NCBI RefSeq assembly: GCF_001429785.1 | Contig: NZ_LMJF01000017.1 | Location: 64,586 to 128,585 of the forward strand | Source: Lysobacter sp. Root916 | Lineage (GTDB): Bacteria; Pseudomonadota; Gammaproteobacteria; Xanthomonadales; Xanthomonadaceae | Reading direction: 5' to 3' | Length of the DNA: 64,000 bases | In this document: positions 10,101-18,967 of the stretch, piece after piece | How positions within the stretch are numbered: the stretch's first letter is position 1 | How the letters are laid out: the number at the start of each line of letters is the position of its first letter | Translations under genes and position numbers: made by a program | Notes under the pieces: generated by a model | What the model saw: only the letters and a program-made list of their open reading frames with translations | Told to the model about the DNA's origin: nothing | The model's database searches: none

Positions 10101-10388
10101 GAAGTCGATGCGCACGATGCTGGCGCCGTTGATCGACTCCGAGCGCACCTCGCGCAGGTCGTCGACCGTGTTCATGATCGCGACCTCGGAGAACGAGGTG
10201 AGCTTGGCGGCCATGTCCGCGGCCGGCAGACCGTTGTAGGTCCAGATCAGGTTGATCGAGGGGATGCCGACCTCGGGCAGGATGTCGGTGGGCATGCGCC
10301 GCGCCGACAACGTACCGAACAGCAGGATCAGGATAGCCAGCACGCCGATGGTGTAGCGGCGGTCCAGCGCGTATTGAACGATCCACAT
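7182..10388 (-). CDS. RND-family efflux pump, inner-membrane permease
   Basis: The 1068-residue protein has the full RND plan: N-terminal helix, large periplasmic loop 1, helices 2-6 with FNVMTLGGLALAIGILVDNA (the TM4 region with its charged Asp), loop 2, and TM8-12 near the C terminus. Length and sequence (VDNAVVDVEN, GLSAWVFTPLALAVIFAM) point to the MdtB/CzcA-like broad group, but I cannot tell drug from metal export. The gene precedes its adaptor, the reverse of the usual adaptor-pump order. It is divergent from the AraC gene at 10618, its probable regulator. Confidence 0.93.
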   Translation of the reverse strand: MWIVQYALDRRYTIGVLAILILLFGTLSARRMPTDILPEVGIPSINLIWTYNGLPAADMAAKLTSFSEVAIMNTVDDLREVRSESINGASIVRIDFQPTVSLDRALGQITAVSQTILRRMPPGTSPPLVIRNNVSSTPVLQLVLSSDSLTEAQLYDYARLQLRSQIQTIPGIRLTLPYGGAARQIMVDLDPSALQTYGLTPSDVTSALERGSPTLPSGAIREGARELQISLDTSPATAADFLDLPVTARNGSVIYVRDVASVRDGGALQTNVARMDGSSAVSVALIKLGGASAVEIVRAVRARLPEIEASAPPGMRIQPIFDQSVFVDHAIGSIQHEALLVGLLVALVVLVFIGSWRSSLIVLSAIPLALLASVSLLHLLGYTFNVMTLGGLALAIGILVDNAVVDVENTNRNIALGKDVRTAILDSAREVVFPEFVSTVAICIVLTPILLMTGLSAWVFTPLALAVIFAMAASFLLSRTLIPVLCYLLLPADIESRARPRWRAERALLAINHRVEHTLESLRERHHDLLVRLGHHGGVLALAALLTVGVGAASALMLGREYFPQVDAGQLRLQVRMPSGMRLEETAARLTQIQREIRDIIPARELETVYEQIGVPDAVNLAMVDSAVVGSFEAEVMLQLRSPHAPSRLYLQRLRERIAQKFPDVKVFERPPDATSRTLSGSAATMLEIRLVGRDSAGNLALAREIEQRLRQVPGAVDVALRQVLDLPEYQVKIDRTRAAQLGLDTQQASRAVLAVLGSAGTVSPVYWTDTVNAIAYTVQVQAPPARLGDIDTLLNTPLRIGANGQAVLLRNIATVTPRTVPASIGRTTLAPTISVLANVQGTDLGSVYDRLTAITHELEARLKPGNRIEIAGQAGEMQSAYGELAAGLLMSAVLVFLVLVVNFQSWIQPLVAMSGLPIAIAGAAFGLFATGTPLSVPALMGVMMVIGVSTANSVLVTSFARGLIAEGHDPELAAYESAAVRLRPVLMTASAMVLGIVPMAIGLGEGGEQNAPLGRAVIGGLLFGTPATLVLVPSILAVLGRHIKRRAARHAHAVPTAAGAAEAGATP

Positions 10389-10617
10389 CGCGGCGTTTCC
10401 CGGTGCGAGGGAACCTCGGCCGGGGGCGTCGGGGCGAGGCGCGCGCGCGCCGCGCCGGGGCGGGCCCGGTCGGGTCGGGGGGTGAGGCGTACGTTAGGCC
10501 CCGGGGGGCGTCGGCAGTTAGTACGATGCTGTCGAATCGTTGCCCAATCCTGCAATTTCGCCAACCGGGCCTGCCGAACGACAGGATCCGCAAACATAAT
10601 CGCAGCGTCCCTGCCGG
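10389..10617. promoter_or_regulatory. Divergent promoter region between the RND pump and AraC-type gene
   Basis: A 229-bp gap separates the two divergent start codons and must hold both promoters. The pump-proximal half is extremely G+C rich. The regulator-proximal half (about 10515-10600) is noticeably richer in A+T and is the more likely site of RNA polymerase and AraC binding. I see no convincing palindrome and mark no precise boxes. Confidence 0.45.
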
Positions 10618-11562
10618 ATGCTGGAAGCCATGAACGCCAACACTTCCGCCGAGTCTGTCGCCCGCAACGGGGTCTGCGCCCCGCAGGCGGAGCTGGCCGA
10701 CCGGATTGCCCGATTGACCCCCGAGGACGGCGTGCACCCCACCGCCGTGCCGCAGCTGTACCTGATCCGCTCCAGCACCCCGACGCCGTGCAAGCCGACC
10801 CTGTACGAGCCGCGCCTGTGCATCGTCGCCCAGGGCAGCAAGGTCGCGATGCTGGCCGGCGAGACCTATCACTACGATCCGCTGAACTATCTGGTGGTGT
10901 CGGTGACCCTGCCGATGATCGGGCAGATCACCCAGGCCACGCCGGAGAAGCCCTACCTGTGCCTGCGCCTGGACATCGATCCGGACGAGATCGCCGCGCT
11001 GATCCTGGACGCCGGCCCGCAGGCGCCGTCTACCGGCATCGACCGCGGCCTGTACGCCGCGCGCGTGAACGCGCCGCTGCTGGACGCGGTGTTGCGCCTG
11101 ATGCGCTTGTTGGAAACGCCGGCCGACCTGCCGGTGCTGGCGCCGATCGCGCTGCGCGAGATCTTCTACCGCGTGCTGGTCGGCGACCTCGGCCATCGCC
11201 TGTGCGATCTGGCGGTGGCCGACACCCGCTCGCACCGGATCGCGCGCGCGGTCGAGATGCTGCGCCAGCAGTACCTGCAGCCGCTGAGCATCGACGACCT
11301 GGCGCAGTCGGTGCACATGAGCACCTCCTCGCTGCATCACCAGTTCAAGGCCGTGACCACGATGTCGCCGCTGCAGTTCCAGAAGCAGCTGCGCCTGCAC
11401 GAAGCGCGCCGGCTGATGCTGATCGACGGCATCGAGGCGGTCGCGGCCGCGCACAAGGTCGGCTACGAGAGCGCCTCGCAGTTCAGCCGCGAGTACAAAC
11501 GCCTGTTCGGCGCGCCGCCGCGCTCGGAAATCGGCCAGGTGCGCAGCGCGCGTTTGGGTTGA
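10618..11562 (+). CDS. AraC-family transcriptional regulator with AraC_N domain
   Basis: The 314-residue protein has an N-terminal AraC_N-type cupin region (about residues 40-190, with CIVAQGSKVAMLAGETYHYD) and a C-terminal double HTH (about 205-305): LSIDDLAQSVHMSTSSLHHQFKAVT and the second helix pair KVGYESASQFSREYKRLFG. Proteins with this N domain often sit beside oxidoreductases or efflux genes. Here the RND pump is divergent and is the obvious target, by inference. Two close ATGs (10618 and 10630) are possible starts and neither has a strong ribosome-binding site. Confidence 0.9.
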   Translation: MLEAMNANTSAESVARNGVCAPQAELADRIARLTPEDGVHPTAVPQLYLIRSSTPTPCKPTLYEPRLCIVAQGSKVAMLAGETYHYDPLNYLVVSVTLPMIGQITQATPEKPYLCLRLDIDPDEIAALILDAGPQAPSTGIDRGLYAARVNAPLLDAVLRLMRLLETPADLPVLAPIALREIFYRVLVGDLGHRLCDLAVADTRSHRIARAVEMLRQQYLQPLSIDDLAQSVHMSTSSLHHQFKAVTTMSPLQFQKQLRLHEARRLMLIDGIEAVAAAHKVGYESASQFSREYKRLFGAPPRSEIGQVRSARLG

Positions 11563-11572
11563 GGCCGCCCGC

Positions 11573-11932
11573 TCAGTCCATGCACACGGCCTCGACGTTG
11601 TGGCCGTCGGGGTCGATCAGGAAGGCGGCGTAATAGGTCGGGCTGTAGTCCGCGCGCAATCCCGGCGCGCCGTTGTCGCGCCCGCCGGCCTGCACGCCGG
11701 CGGCATGGAAGCGTTCGACGCTGGCGCGGTCGGGCGCGCGTAGGGCGACGTGGCTCTGGCCCACGGCGTTGGCGTCCTCGTACAGCCACAGCGCGGGCGC
11801 GCCCTGCGGGCCCAGGCCGGCGCCGCCCTCGTAGCGCGAGTCCAGGCGATGGCCAAGCGCGCCTAAAGCGGCTTCGTAGAAACGCAGGCTGACGTCGAGA
11901 TCGCGAACCTTCAGGCCGATATGGTCGTACAT
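11573..11932 (-). CDS. VOC (glyoxalase/bleomycin-resistance) family protein
   Basis: The 119-residue protein is one complete VOC module pair: the opening MYDHIGLKVRDLDVSLRFYEAAL and the closing FLIDPDGHNVEAVC each supply typical metal-ligand positions (H4 and the late E). Family members are isomerases, dioxygenases, or binding proteins for toxic compounds, and the reaction cannot be read from sequence. It lies 24 bp after the AraC-type gene on the same strand, so the two probably form an operon in which the regulator responds to the compound this protein handles. Its stop is only 10 bp from the convergent AraC gene. Confidence 0.88.
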   Translation of the reverse strand: MYDHIGLKVRDLDVSLRFYEAALGALGHRLDSRYEGGAGLGPQGAPALWLYEDANAVGQSHVALRAPDRASVERFHAAGVQAGGRDNGAPGLRADYSPTYYAAFLIDPDGHNVEAVCMD

Positions 11933-11956
11933 GGCGGAACCTCCTTGGATGGAGGC

Positions 11957-12817
11957 TCAGCCTGCGACGTAGGCGCCGATGCGTTCTTGGAGAATCTTGC
12001 GGTCGCCGCGCGCGGCGCGGCGGAAACCGCGCGGCGATACCCCGGCGGCGCGGCGGAAGGTGCGCACGAAATTGGACAGGTCGGCGAAGCCGCTGTCGTA
12101 GGCTACCTGCGTGATCGGCCGGCCCTCGTCGGCCAGCAGGGGCACCGCACGCCGCAGCCGCGCGCGCAGCAGGTACTGATGCGGGGTGACGCCGAGGACG
12201 GCCGAGAACAGGCGCAGGAAATGGAAGGCGCTGAGGCCGGCGCTGGCGGCGGTGCGCTCCAGATCCACCGCCTCGTGCGCGTGCGCGTCCAGCCACAGCG
12301 CGGCCTCGATCGCGCGCCGGCGATCGCGCGCCTGGGTGCGTGGGGCGCCGGCGTCGCCCGCGCCGACCGCGCTCAGGTAGCGCTGGGCGAACAGCAGGCC
12401 GAGCTCGTCCACGCCCAGATCGCTGCGTCCGTCGGCGGCGGCTTGCGCCAGTTCGCCCAGCACCATCAGTTCCGGCAGCGGCGGCAGGCCCGCGGCGAGC
12501 CAGTGGCTGGCCGCGCTACGACGCGCACCGGCCAGCTCGTCGACCAGCTCCTCGGCGAAGTGGAAGGACAGGCATTCGTCGCCGCACAGGTGGTGATCGT
12601 GGCTGCACAGGTATTCGTCGCCGGGGCGGCCGACCAGCACCGAGCCGGCGATTAGTTCGTAGCGGCGCCCGCGCGTCTGGTAGCCGAAACTGCCGCGACG
12701 CACATAGGCCAGCGAATGGCGGCCGTGCACCTCGACGAAGGGCGCATCCTGCGGGCCGGACTGACAGCGGTAGTCGACCACCGTGAGCGGGCCTTGCAGC
12801 AGCGTGGTGACGTGCAT
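11957..12817 (-). CDS. AraC-family transcriptional regulator (second one)
   Basis: The 286-residue protein has an N-terminal beta-rich sensing domain containing CSHDHHLCGDECLSFHF. This stretch of two Cys and four His near residues 86-102 could bind a metal or react with thiol agents. A C-terminal AraC double HTH follows (about 170-275; VAYDSGFADLSNFVRTFRRAAGVSPRGFR). It reads into the VOC gene 24 bp downstream. The Cys/His cluster is seen directly; its role as a sensor is inference. Confidence 0.88.
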   Translation of the reverse strand: MHVTTLLQGPLTVVDYRCQSGPQDAPFVEVHGRHSLAYVRRGSFGYQTRGRRYELIAGSVLVGRPGDEYLCSHDHHLCGDECLSFHFAEELVDELAGARRSAASHWLAAGLPPLPELMVLGELAQAAADGRSDLGVDELGLLFAQRYLSAVGAGDAGAPRTQARDRRRAIEAALWLDAHAHEAVDLERTAASAGLSAFHFLRLFSAVLGVTPHQYLLRARLRRAVPLLADEGRPITQVAYDSGFADLSNFVRTFRRAAGVSPRGFRRAARGDRKILQERIGAYVAG

Positions 12818-12891
12818 GGGGGGATGCTAGCACCGTGAATGTAGTGGCGCAGGGTCGGCGGTCTTGGTGGACGCAGCGCGTGCACAGCGGG

Positions 12892-12926
12892 AGCAAATCC
12901 CCCTCAATCCCCCTTTTTCAAAGGGG
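12892..12926. repeat. Intergenic repeat of the AAATCCCCC/TTCAAAGGGG family
   Basis: The sequence AGCAAATCCCCCTCAATCCC followed by CCCTTTTTCAAAGGGG matches the copies at 27274, 27521 (inverted) and 41818. The tail CCCCTTTTTCAAAGGGG is itself a small dyad. The rest of the gap 12818-13081 has no gene that I can support. Confidence 0.7.
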
Positions 12927-13050
12927 ACGCCGATCCTTCGCAGCAGCGGCGCGGAGCCGCGCAGGGCCACGGTTCGTGCCGCTACGGCGTTTGCAGTCGG
13001 ACGCGGTCCGCGCCGCTGCTGCGAAGGGTCGGCGGCGCGCGCCGCCTGCC

Positions 13051-13074
13051 GGGCCGGAGGCGTGCCTCCGGCCC
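13051..13074 (-). terminator. Strong hairpin after amtB
   Basis: A perfect 11-bp stem (GGGCCGGAGGC / GCCTCCGGCCC) with a two-base loop lies about 7 bp beyond the amtB stop codon. There is no T-run after it on the minus strand, so it may protect the 3' end or act as a weak terminator. Confidence 0.5.
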
Positions 13075-13081
13075 GTCATCG

Positions 13082-14455
13082 TCAATGCTCGTAGGCCGAT
13101 TCGCCGTGCGAGGTGATGTCCAGGCCTTCGCGTTCGGCTTCCTCCGCCACGCGCAGGCCGAACACCAGCTTGACCACAGCGAACGCCAGCACCGACACCA
13201 GCCCCGACCACAGCACGGTGATGCCCACGCTCAGCGCCTGCACGCCCAGCTGCGCGGCGATCGTGTCGTTGCCCGCGCCCAGGCCGTAGCCGCCCAGCGA
13301 GGGCGAACTGAACACCGCGGTGAGCAGCGCGCCGACGATGCCGCCCAGGCCATGCACGCCGAACACGTCCAATGCATCGTCCGCGCGCAGCAGACGCTTG
13401 AGCCCGTGCACGCCCCACACGCAGACCACGCCGGCGATCGCGCCGATCGCGATCGCGCCCATCGGCCCGACCGTGCCGCAGGCCGGGGTGATCGCGACCA
13501 GGCCGGCGACCACGCCCGAGGCGCCGCCCAGCATCGACGGCTTGCCCTTGATCACCGCCTCGACCAGGCTCCAGGCCAGGGCCGCGGCCGCGGTCGCCAG
13601 CAAGGTGTTGAGGAAGGCCAGGGCCGCGCCGGCGGTGGCTTCGAGGTTGGAACCGGCGTTGAAGCCGAACCAGCCCACCCACAACAACGAGGCGCCGATC
13701 ATGGTGTAGGCGACGTTGTGCGGCTTGATCGCCTCGCGTCCGTAGCCCACGCGCTTGCCGACGAAATAGGCACCGACCAGGCCGGCGACGCCGGCGTTGA
13801 TGTGCACCACGGTGCCGCCGGCGAAGTCGATCGCGCCCTTGGCGAACAGATAACCGTCGGGCCCGTACCAGACCATGTGCGCGATCGGCAGGTAGGCGAA
13901 GGTGAACCACAGCGCCGAGAACAGCAGCACCGCCGAGAACTTGATGCGCTCGGCGAAGGCGCCGACGATCAGCGCGCCGGTGATGCCGGCGAAGGTAGAC
14001 TGGAAGGCGACGAACACGTACTCCGGCAAGGCCACGCCGGCGGTGAAGGTCGCGGCCAGGGTTTCCTTGTTCACGCCGGCCAGGAACAGCTTGTCGAAGG
14101 TGCCGATCCAGGGGCCGCCACCGCCGAACGCCAGCGAGTAGCCATAGGCCACCCACAACAGCACGATCAGCGAGAACACCGCCAGCACCTGCATCAGCAC
14201 CGACAGCACGTTCTTGGAGCGCACCAGGCCGCCGTAGAACAAGGCTAGGCCGGGCACGGTCATCAACAGCACCAACAGGGTCGAGGTCAGCATCCAGGCG
14301 ACGTCGCCCTTGTCGACCACCGGCTCGACCGCGGCGGCGGCGTCCTGCGCGCGCGCCGCCAGCGGAGCCAGCAGTGCAGCCAGGGGCAGCGCGCCCAGGG
14401 CCAGGGTTGGCAACGACCGCTCGCGCGAGCGGGACTTCAATGCATGCGTCTTCAT
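13082..14455 (-). CDS. amtB: Ammonium transporter AmtB
   Basis: The 457-residue protein starts with a cleavable leader (about residues 1-36, ending ARAQD), followed by the eleven-helix Amt/Rh fold. Recognisable blocks are VPGLALFYGGLVRSKNVLS, DFAGGTVVHINAGVAGLVGA (carrying the first pore histidine) and DDALDVFGVHGLGGIVGALL (carrying the second). It conducts ammonium across the inner membrane and is blocked by GlnK. It follows glnK by 19 bp in the usual glnK-amtB order and shares that transcript. Confidence 0.96.
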   Translation of the reverse strand: MKTHALKSRSRERSLPTLALGALPLAALLAPLAARAQDAAAAVEPVVDKGDVAWMLTSTLLVLLMTVPGLALFYGGLVRSKNVLSVLMQVLAVFSLIVLLWVAYGYSLAFGGGGPWIGTFDKLFLAGVNKETLAATFTAGVALPEYVFVAFQSTFAGITGALIVGAFAERIKFSAVLLFSALWFTFAYLPIAHMVWYGPDGYLFAKGAIDFAGGTVVHINAGVAGLVGAYFVGKRVGYGREAIKPHNVAYTMIGASLLWVGWFGFNAGSNLEATAGAALAFLNTLLATAAAALAWSLVEAVIKGKPSMLGGASGVVAGLVAITPACGTVGPMGAIAIGAIAGVVCVWGVHGLKRLLRADDALDVFGVHGLGGIVGALLTAVFSSPSLGGYGLGAGNDTIAAQLGVQALSVGITVLWSGLVSVLAFAVVKLVFGLRVAEEAEREGLDITSHGESAYEH

Positions 14456-14474
14456 ATCGGATCTCGCGTCAGGG

Positions 14475-15627
<1,153 letters not shown>

Positions 15628-15785
15628 GACGCAGGCTCCTCATAAGCGGTGGCCCCTCCCCGGTCAGTGCTTCGTGCTGTTGCGGCGCGGGCGTTTCGTC
15701 GTTGCCCGGGCTTTTTTTGGGACGCAGTCGCCTTGCGGCGGGGCGAGCCCGTCGTTGAGACCTCCTGGTTGTGGTGGTGGACTGG

Positions 15786-15821
15786 AAAAGCGAACGGCCC
15801 GTAGCTTTCGCCACGGGCCGT
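15786..15821 (-). terminator. Intrinsic terminator after the GNAT gene
   Basis: A 9-bp perfect stem (ACGGCCCGT / ACGGGCCGT, positions 15794-15802 and 15813-15821) with a 10-base loop lies 9 bp beyond the GNAT stop. On the minus strand it is followed by TCGCTTTTCC. Confidence 0.7.
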
Positions 15822-15830
15822 CGGGTGCGT

Positions 15831-16286
15831 CTACAGGTGCTTGCTCATGAAGACGCTGTTGGGGTCGTCGACGTAGTCCGCGAAGGGTCCGCAGGGTTCG
15901 AAGCCGTAGCGCGCATAGAGCCTGCGCGCCGGCTCGAAGCCGTCCATCGAACCCGTCTCCAGGCTCAGCCGCCGATAGGCGCGCCGCCCTGCCTCGTCGA
16001 TCAGATGATCCAGCATCGCGGCCGCCACGCACTTGCGCAAATGCCGCGAAACCGTGCGCATCGATTTGATCTCGCCGTGCCCGGCATCGAGCTGCTTGAG
16101 CGCGCCGCAGCCGAGCAGTTGCCCGTCCTGCCAGGCGCTCCAGAAACTGATCTCCGGCCGCCGCAGTCCGTCCAGGTCCAGCGCGTGGATGCTCTCCGGC
16201 GGCGACAGTTGGGCCATGCCCTGCAGGTGTTCGCGCAGCAGCGCGATCACCTCGGGATGGTCCAGTTCGCCTGCGCGGATCTGCAT
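15831..16286 (-). CDS. GNAT-family N-acetyltransferase
   Basis: The 151-residue protein is a single GNAT domain. Core features are GCGALKQLDAGHGEIKSMRT (beta4), HLRKCVAAAMLDHLI in place of the acetyl-CoA pyrophosphate loop, and YARYGFEPCGPF near the C terminus. The acyl acceptor is unknown. It starts 64 bp after the glnA stop on the same strand and ends at a good terminator, so it may be read through from glnA; whether this links it to nitrogen control is uncertain. Confidence 0.87.
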   Translation of the reverse strand: MQIRAGELDHPEVIALLREHLQGMAQLSPPESIHALDLDGLRRPEISFWSAWQDGQLLGCGALKQLDAGHGEIKSMRTVSRHLRKCVAAAMLDHLIDEAGRRAYRRLSLETGSMDGFEPARRLYARYGFEPCGPFADYVDDPNSVFMSKHL

Positions 16287-16350
16287 CGGTGCTCCTGACT
16301 GCGGTGCGGCAACGCGGGACGGCGGCGCGGGCCGCCGCCCCTGGCGCGCG

Positions 16351-17760
16351 TTAGACGGCGTAGTACATCTGGTATTCCAACGGATGGGTCGCAGCGCGGA
16401 ACTTGGTCACTTCCTGCATCTTCAGCGAGATGTAGCTGTCGATGAAGTCGTCGGTGAACACGCCGCCGGCCTTGAGGAAGTCGCGGTCCTTGTCCAGCGC
16501 TTCCAGGGCCTGGTCGAGCGAATGGCAGACGGTCGGAATGCCCTTCTCCTCTTCCGGCGGCAGGTCGTACAGGTCCTTGTCGCTGGGCGCGCCCGGGTCG
16601 ATCTGGTTCTTGATGCCGTCCAGGCCGGCCATCATCAGCGCGGCGAAGGTCAGGTAGCCCGACTGGATCGGATCGGGGAAGCGCATTTCGATGCGGCGCG
16701 CCTTCGGGTTGGCCACGTACGGAATGCGGCAGCTGGCCGAACGGTTGCGGGCCGAGTAGGCCAGCATCACCGGCGCTTCGAAGCCCGGCACCAGGCGCTT
16801 GTAGCTGTTGGTGCCGGAGTTGGTGAAGGCGTTGATCGCGCGCGCATGCTTGAACACGCCGCCGATGTACCACAGCGCCAGCTGCGACAGGCCGCCGTAG
16901 CCGTCGCCGCTGAACAGATTGACGCCGCCCTTGGCGAAGGACTGGTGCACGTGCATGCCGCTGCCGTTGTCGCCGACGATCGGCTTGGGCATGAAGGTCG
17001 CGGTCTTGCCGTTGCGGTGGGCGACGTTCTTGATGATGTACTTCATCGTCAGCAGCTCGTCGGCCTTGGCGACCAGCGAGTTGAACTTGGTGCCGATCTC
17101 GCACTGGCCGGCGTTGGCGACTTCGTGGTGGTGCACTTCGACTTCGATGCCGACCTGCTCCAGGGTCTTGCACATCTCGGCGCGGATGTCGTGCAGCGAA
17201 TCCAGCGGAGCGACGGGGAAGTAACCGCCCTTCACGCCCGGACGGTAGCCGCTGTTGCCGCCTTCGTATTCCTTGCCCGAGTTCCAGGCCGCTTCTTCCG
17301 AATCGATGTGGAAGAAGGTGTGGCCCATTTCATTGGCGTAACGCACCGAGTCGAAGATGAAGAACTCGGGCTCCGGGCCGAAGAAAGCCTGATCGGCGAC
17401 GCCGCTGGACTTGAGGTAGGCCTCGGCGCGCTTGGCGACGCCGCGCGGATCGCGCGAGTAGGCCTGCATGGTCGCCGGGTCGAGGATGTCGCAGGTCAGC
17501 ACCAGGGTCGGATCGGCGGTGAACGGATCCAGGAAGGCGGTGGTCGAATCGGGCAGCAGGATCATGTCCGACTCGTTGATGCCCTTCCAGCCGCTGATCG
17601 AGGAGCCGTCGAACATCTTGCCGTCCTCGAACAGCGCCGGCTCGACGATGGACTTGGGGAAGGTCACGTGATGCTGGACGCCGCGCATGTCGGTGAAGCG
17701 CAGATCGACGAATTCGACCTTGTGGTCCTTGATGAGCTTTTCGACGTGTTCGAGGGACAT
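16351..17760 (-). CDS. glnA: Glutamine synthetase, type I
   Basis: The 469-residue enzyme joins ammonium to glutamate with ATP. It is full length for GSI-beta. Signatures seen are [16 protein letters not shown] near the N terminus, [11 protein letters not shown] (metal-binding glutamates), [22 protein letters not shown], and [10 protein letters not shown] carrying the adenylylation tyrosine, so activity is probably regulated by AMP attachment. The upstream region holds a sigma-54 promoter, an IHF-like site and an NtrC-like dyad. It lies a short way from the glnK-amtB-porin cluster on the same strand. Confidence 0.97.
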   Translation of the reverse strand: MSLEHVEKLIKDHKVEFVDLRFTDMRGVQHHVTFPKSIVEPALFEDGKMFDGSSISGWKGINESDMILLPDSTTAFLDPFTADPTLVLTCDILDPATMQAYSRDPRGVAKRAEAYLKSSGVADQAFFGPEPEFFIFDSVRYANEMGHTFFHIDSEEAAWNSGKEYEGGNSGYRPGVKGGYFPVAPLDSLHDIRAEMCKTLEQVGIEVEVHHHEVANAGQCEIGTKFNSLVAKADELLTMKYIIKNVAHRNGKTATFMPKPIVGDNGSGMHVHQSFAKGGVNLFSGDGYGGLSQLALWYIGGVFKHARAINAFTNSGTNSYKRLVPGFEAPVMLAYSARNRSASCRIPYVANPKARRIEMRFPDPIQSGYLTFAALMMAGLDGIKNQIDPGAPSDKDLYDLPPEEEKGIPTVCHSLDQALEALDKDRDFLKAGGVFTDDFIDSYISLKMQEVTKFRAATHPLEYQMYYAV

Positions 17761-17765
17761 GGATT

Positions 17766-17801
17766 AGGGTCCGGGATTAGAGATTCGGGAAGGGGGATTC
17801 G
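17766..17801. repeat. AATCCCGAATC-type short repeats (copy 1)
   Basis: Directly upstream of the glnA start the plus strand reads GGGTCCGGGATTAGAGATTC then GGGAAGGGGGATTCG, a run of GGGATTAG/ATTCGGG words. An inverted counterpart lies at 18008-18038. Such words are common in intergenic DNA of this family. Here they fall in the predicted glnA leader. Confidence 0.5.
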
Positions 17802-17843
17802 TGCAAAACTTCAGGGCGTGGAGCCGCCTGCTTACTAGCTAAA

Positions 17844-17858
17844 GCAAGCAGCGTGCCA
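17844..17858 (-). promoter_or_regulatory. Sigma-54 promoter of glnA
   Basis: On the minus strand the sequence is TGGCAC-GCTGC-TTGC, an exact match to the RpoN -24/-12 consensus TGGCAC-N5-TTGC. Transcription would start near 17832, giving a leader of about 70 bases before glnA. Confidence 0.85.
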
Positions 17859-17873
17859 AGTCCCTACTGTTCT

Positions 17874-17886
17874 TAAGAAATTGATT
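17874..17886 (-). promoter_or_regulatory. IHF-like binding site
   Basis: Minus-strand AATCAATTTCTTA fits the IHF consensus WATCAA-N4-TTR exactly. It sits in an A+T-rich stretch between the sigma-54 promoter and the NtrC-like dyad, the usual place for IHF to bend the DNA. Confidence 0.6.
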
Positions 17887-17951
17887 TATATAGAATTAAA
17901 GTCTGACGCATCGCAGCAATGACCTATTGTGGTGCGTAAATCTAAGTATTC

Positions 17952-17966
17952 GCGCCAATTTGGTGC
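17952..17966. promoter_or_regulatory. NtrC-like enhancer dyad
   Basis: GCGCCAATTTGGTGC differs at one arm position from the GCACC-N5-GGTGC dyad known for NtrC and is otherwise a clean inverted repeat. It lies about 120-135 bp upstream of the predicted glnA start point, a typical enhancer distance. A lone GGTGC half site occurs at about 17932. Confidence 0.72.
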
Positions 17967-18007
17967 GACCGCTTTGAGCTGCTCGTTACCGCTGCACCCG
18001 CCGCTCT

Positions 18008-18038
18008 ACGAATCCCCTATCCCAAATCCCGAATCCCG
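18008..18038. repeat. AATCCCGAATC-type short repeats (copy 2)
   Basis: The words CGAATCCCC, AAATCCCG and AATCCCGG follow one another just before the uppP start. They are the reverse complement of the run at 17766-17801, so the glnA/uppP gap is bracketed by inverted copies of one repeat type. Confidence 0.5.
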
Positions 18039-18046
18039 GCCGTCCA

Positions 18047-18853
18047 ATGACCGATCTGCTCGCCGCGCTGCTGCTCGGCATCATCGAAGGCATCACCGAA
18101 TTCCTGCCGATTTCCAGCACCGGACACCTGCTGATCGCGCAGCACTGGCTGGGGCACCGCTCCGACCTGTTCAACATCTCGATCCAGGCCGGCGCGATCC
18201 TGGCGGTGGTGCTGATCTATCGCCAGCGCCTGTGGCAGCTGGCGACCGGTTTCATGCAGCGCGAGAACCGCGACTACCTGCTCAAGTTGATCGTCGCCTT
18301 CGGCGTGACCGCGGTGCTCGGCATCGTGGTCAAGAAACTGGGCTTCGAGTTGCCCGACAAGGTGCTGCCGATCGCCTGGGCGCTGGTGCTGGGCGGCATC
18401 TGGATGCTGCTGGCCGAGCACTACGCGGCCAAGCGCGCGCAGACGCTGGGCGAACGCACCAACATCACCTGGACGGTGGCGATCCTGGTCGGCGTGGCGC
18501 AGGTGATCGCCGGCGTGTTCCCGGGCACCTCGCGCTCGGGCGCGACCATCTTCGTGGCCTTGCTTGCGGGCACCACCAGCCGCGCGGCGGCGACCGAATT
18601 CGCGTTCCTGGTCGGAATTCCGACCATGTTCGCGGCCACCGCCTACGAGCTGCTGGACGTGATCGGCACGCCGGCGGCGGCCAACGAGGACTGGACCGCG
18701 CTGGCGGTCGCGTTCGCGGCCTCGGCGGTGACCGCGTTCGTGGCGGTGAAGTGGCTGCTGCACTACATCCAGAGCCACCGCTTCACCGTGTTCGCCTACT
18801 ACCGCTTCGCACTGGGCGCGGCGCTGCTGCTGTTGATGCCGTCGGGCAGCTGA
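18047..18853 (+). CDS. uppP: Undecaprenyl-diphosphatase
   Basis: The 268-residue membrane enzyme removes a phosphate from undecaprenyl pyrophosphate on the periplasmic face, recycling the lipid carrier for peptidoglycan and other envelope polymers. Both family signatures are present: EGITEFLPISSTGHL near residues 15-29 and PGTSRSGATIF near 160-170. Seven to eight hydrophobic helices are visible. It belongs to the BacA/UppP family, whose overexpression gives bacitracin resistance. The gene is divergent from glnA and followed by a good terminator. Confidence 0.96.
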   Translation: MTDLLAALLLGIIEGITEFLPISSTGHLLIAQHWLGHRSDLFNISIQAGAILAVVLIYRQRLWQLATGFMQRENRDYLLKLIVAFGVTAVLGIVVKKLGFELPDKVLPIAWALVLGGIWMLLAEHYAAKRAQTLGERTNITWTVAILVGVAQVIAGVFPGTSRSGATIFVALLAGTTSRAAATEFAFLVGIPTMFAATAYELLDVIGTPAAANEDWTALAVAFAASAVTAFVAVKWLLHYIQSHRFTVFAYYRFALGAALLLLMPSGS

Positions 18854-18854
18854 G

Positions 18855-18877
18855 GGGCGGATTTCACCCGCCCTTTT
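18855..18877 (+). terminator. Intrinsic terminator after uppP
   Basis: The 6-bp stem GGGCGG / CCGCCC with loop ATTTCAC is followed by TTTT, and begins one base after the uppP stop codon. Confidence 0.8.
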
Positions 18878-18967
18878 CGTGAGCTGAACGATCATGAATA
18901 GGCGCAACCCCGCGCAACGCGCCGATGCGTTGGTATCGGCTCGTTAATCGCAATGGAAGACCGAAAC

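Noticed and set aside
7186-11454. Minus-strand frame that would extend the adaptor gene to about 1800 codons
   Set aside because: The upstream part is antisense or alternate-frame to the RND pump and AraC genes, low in complexity (Arg/Ala/Gln), and the adaptor has a clear lipoprotein start at 7185.
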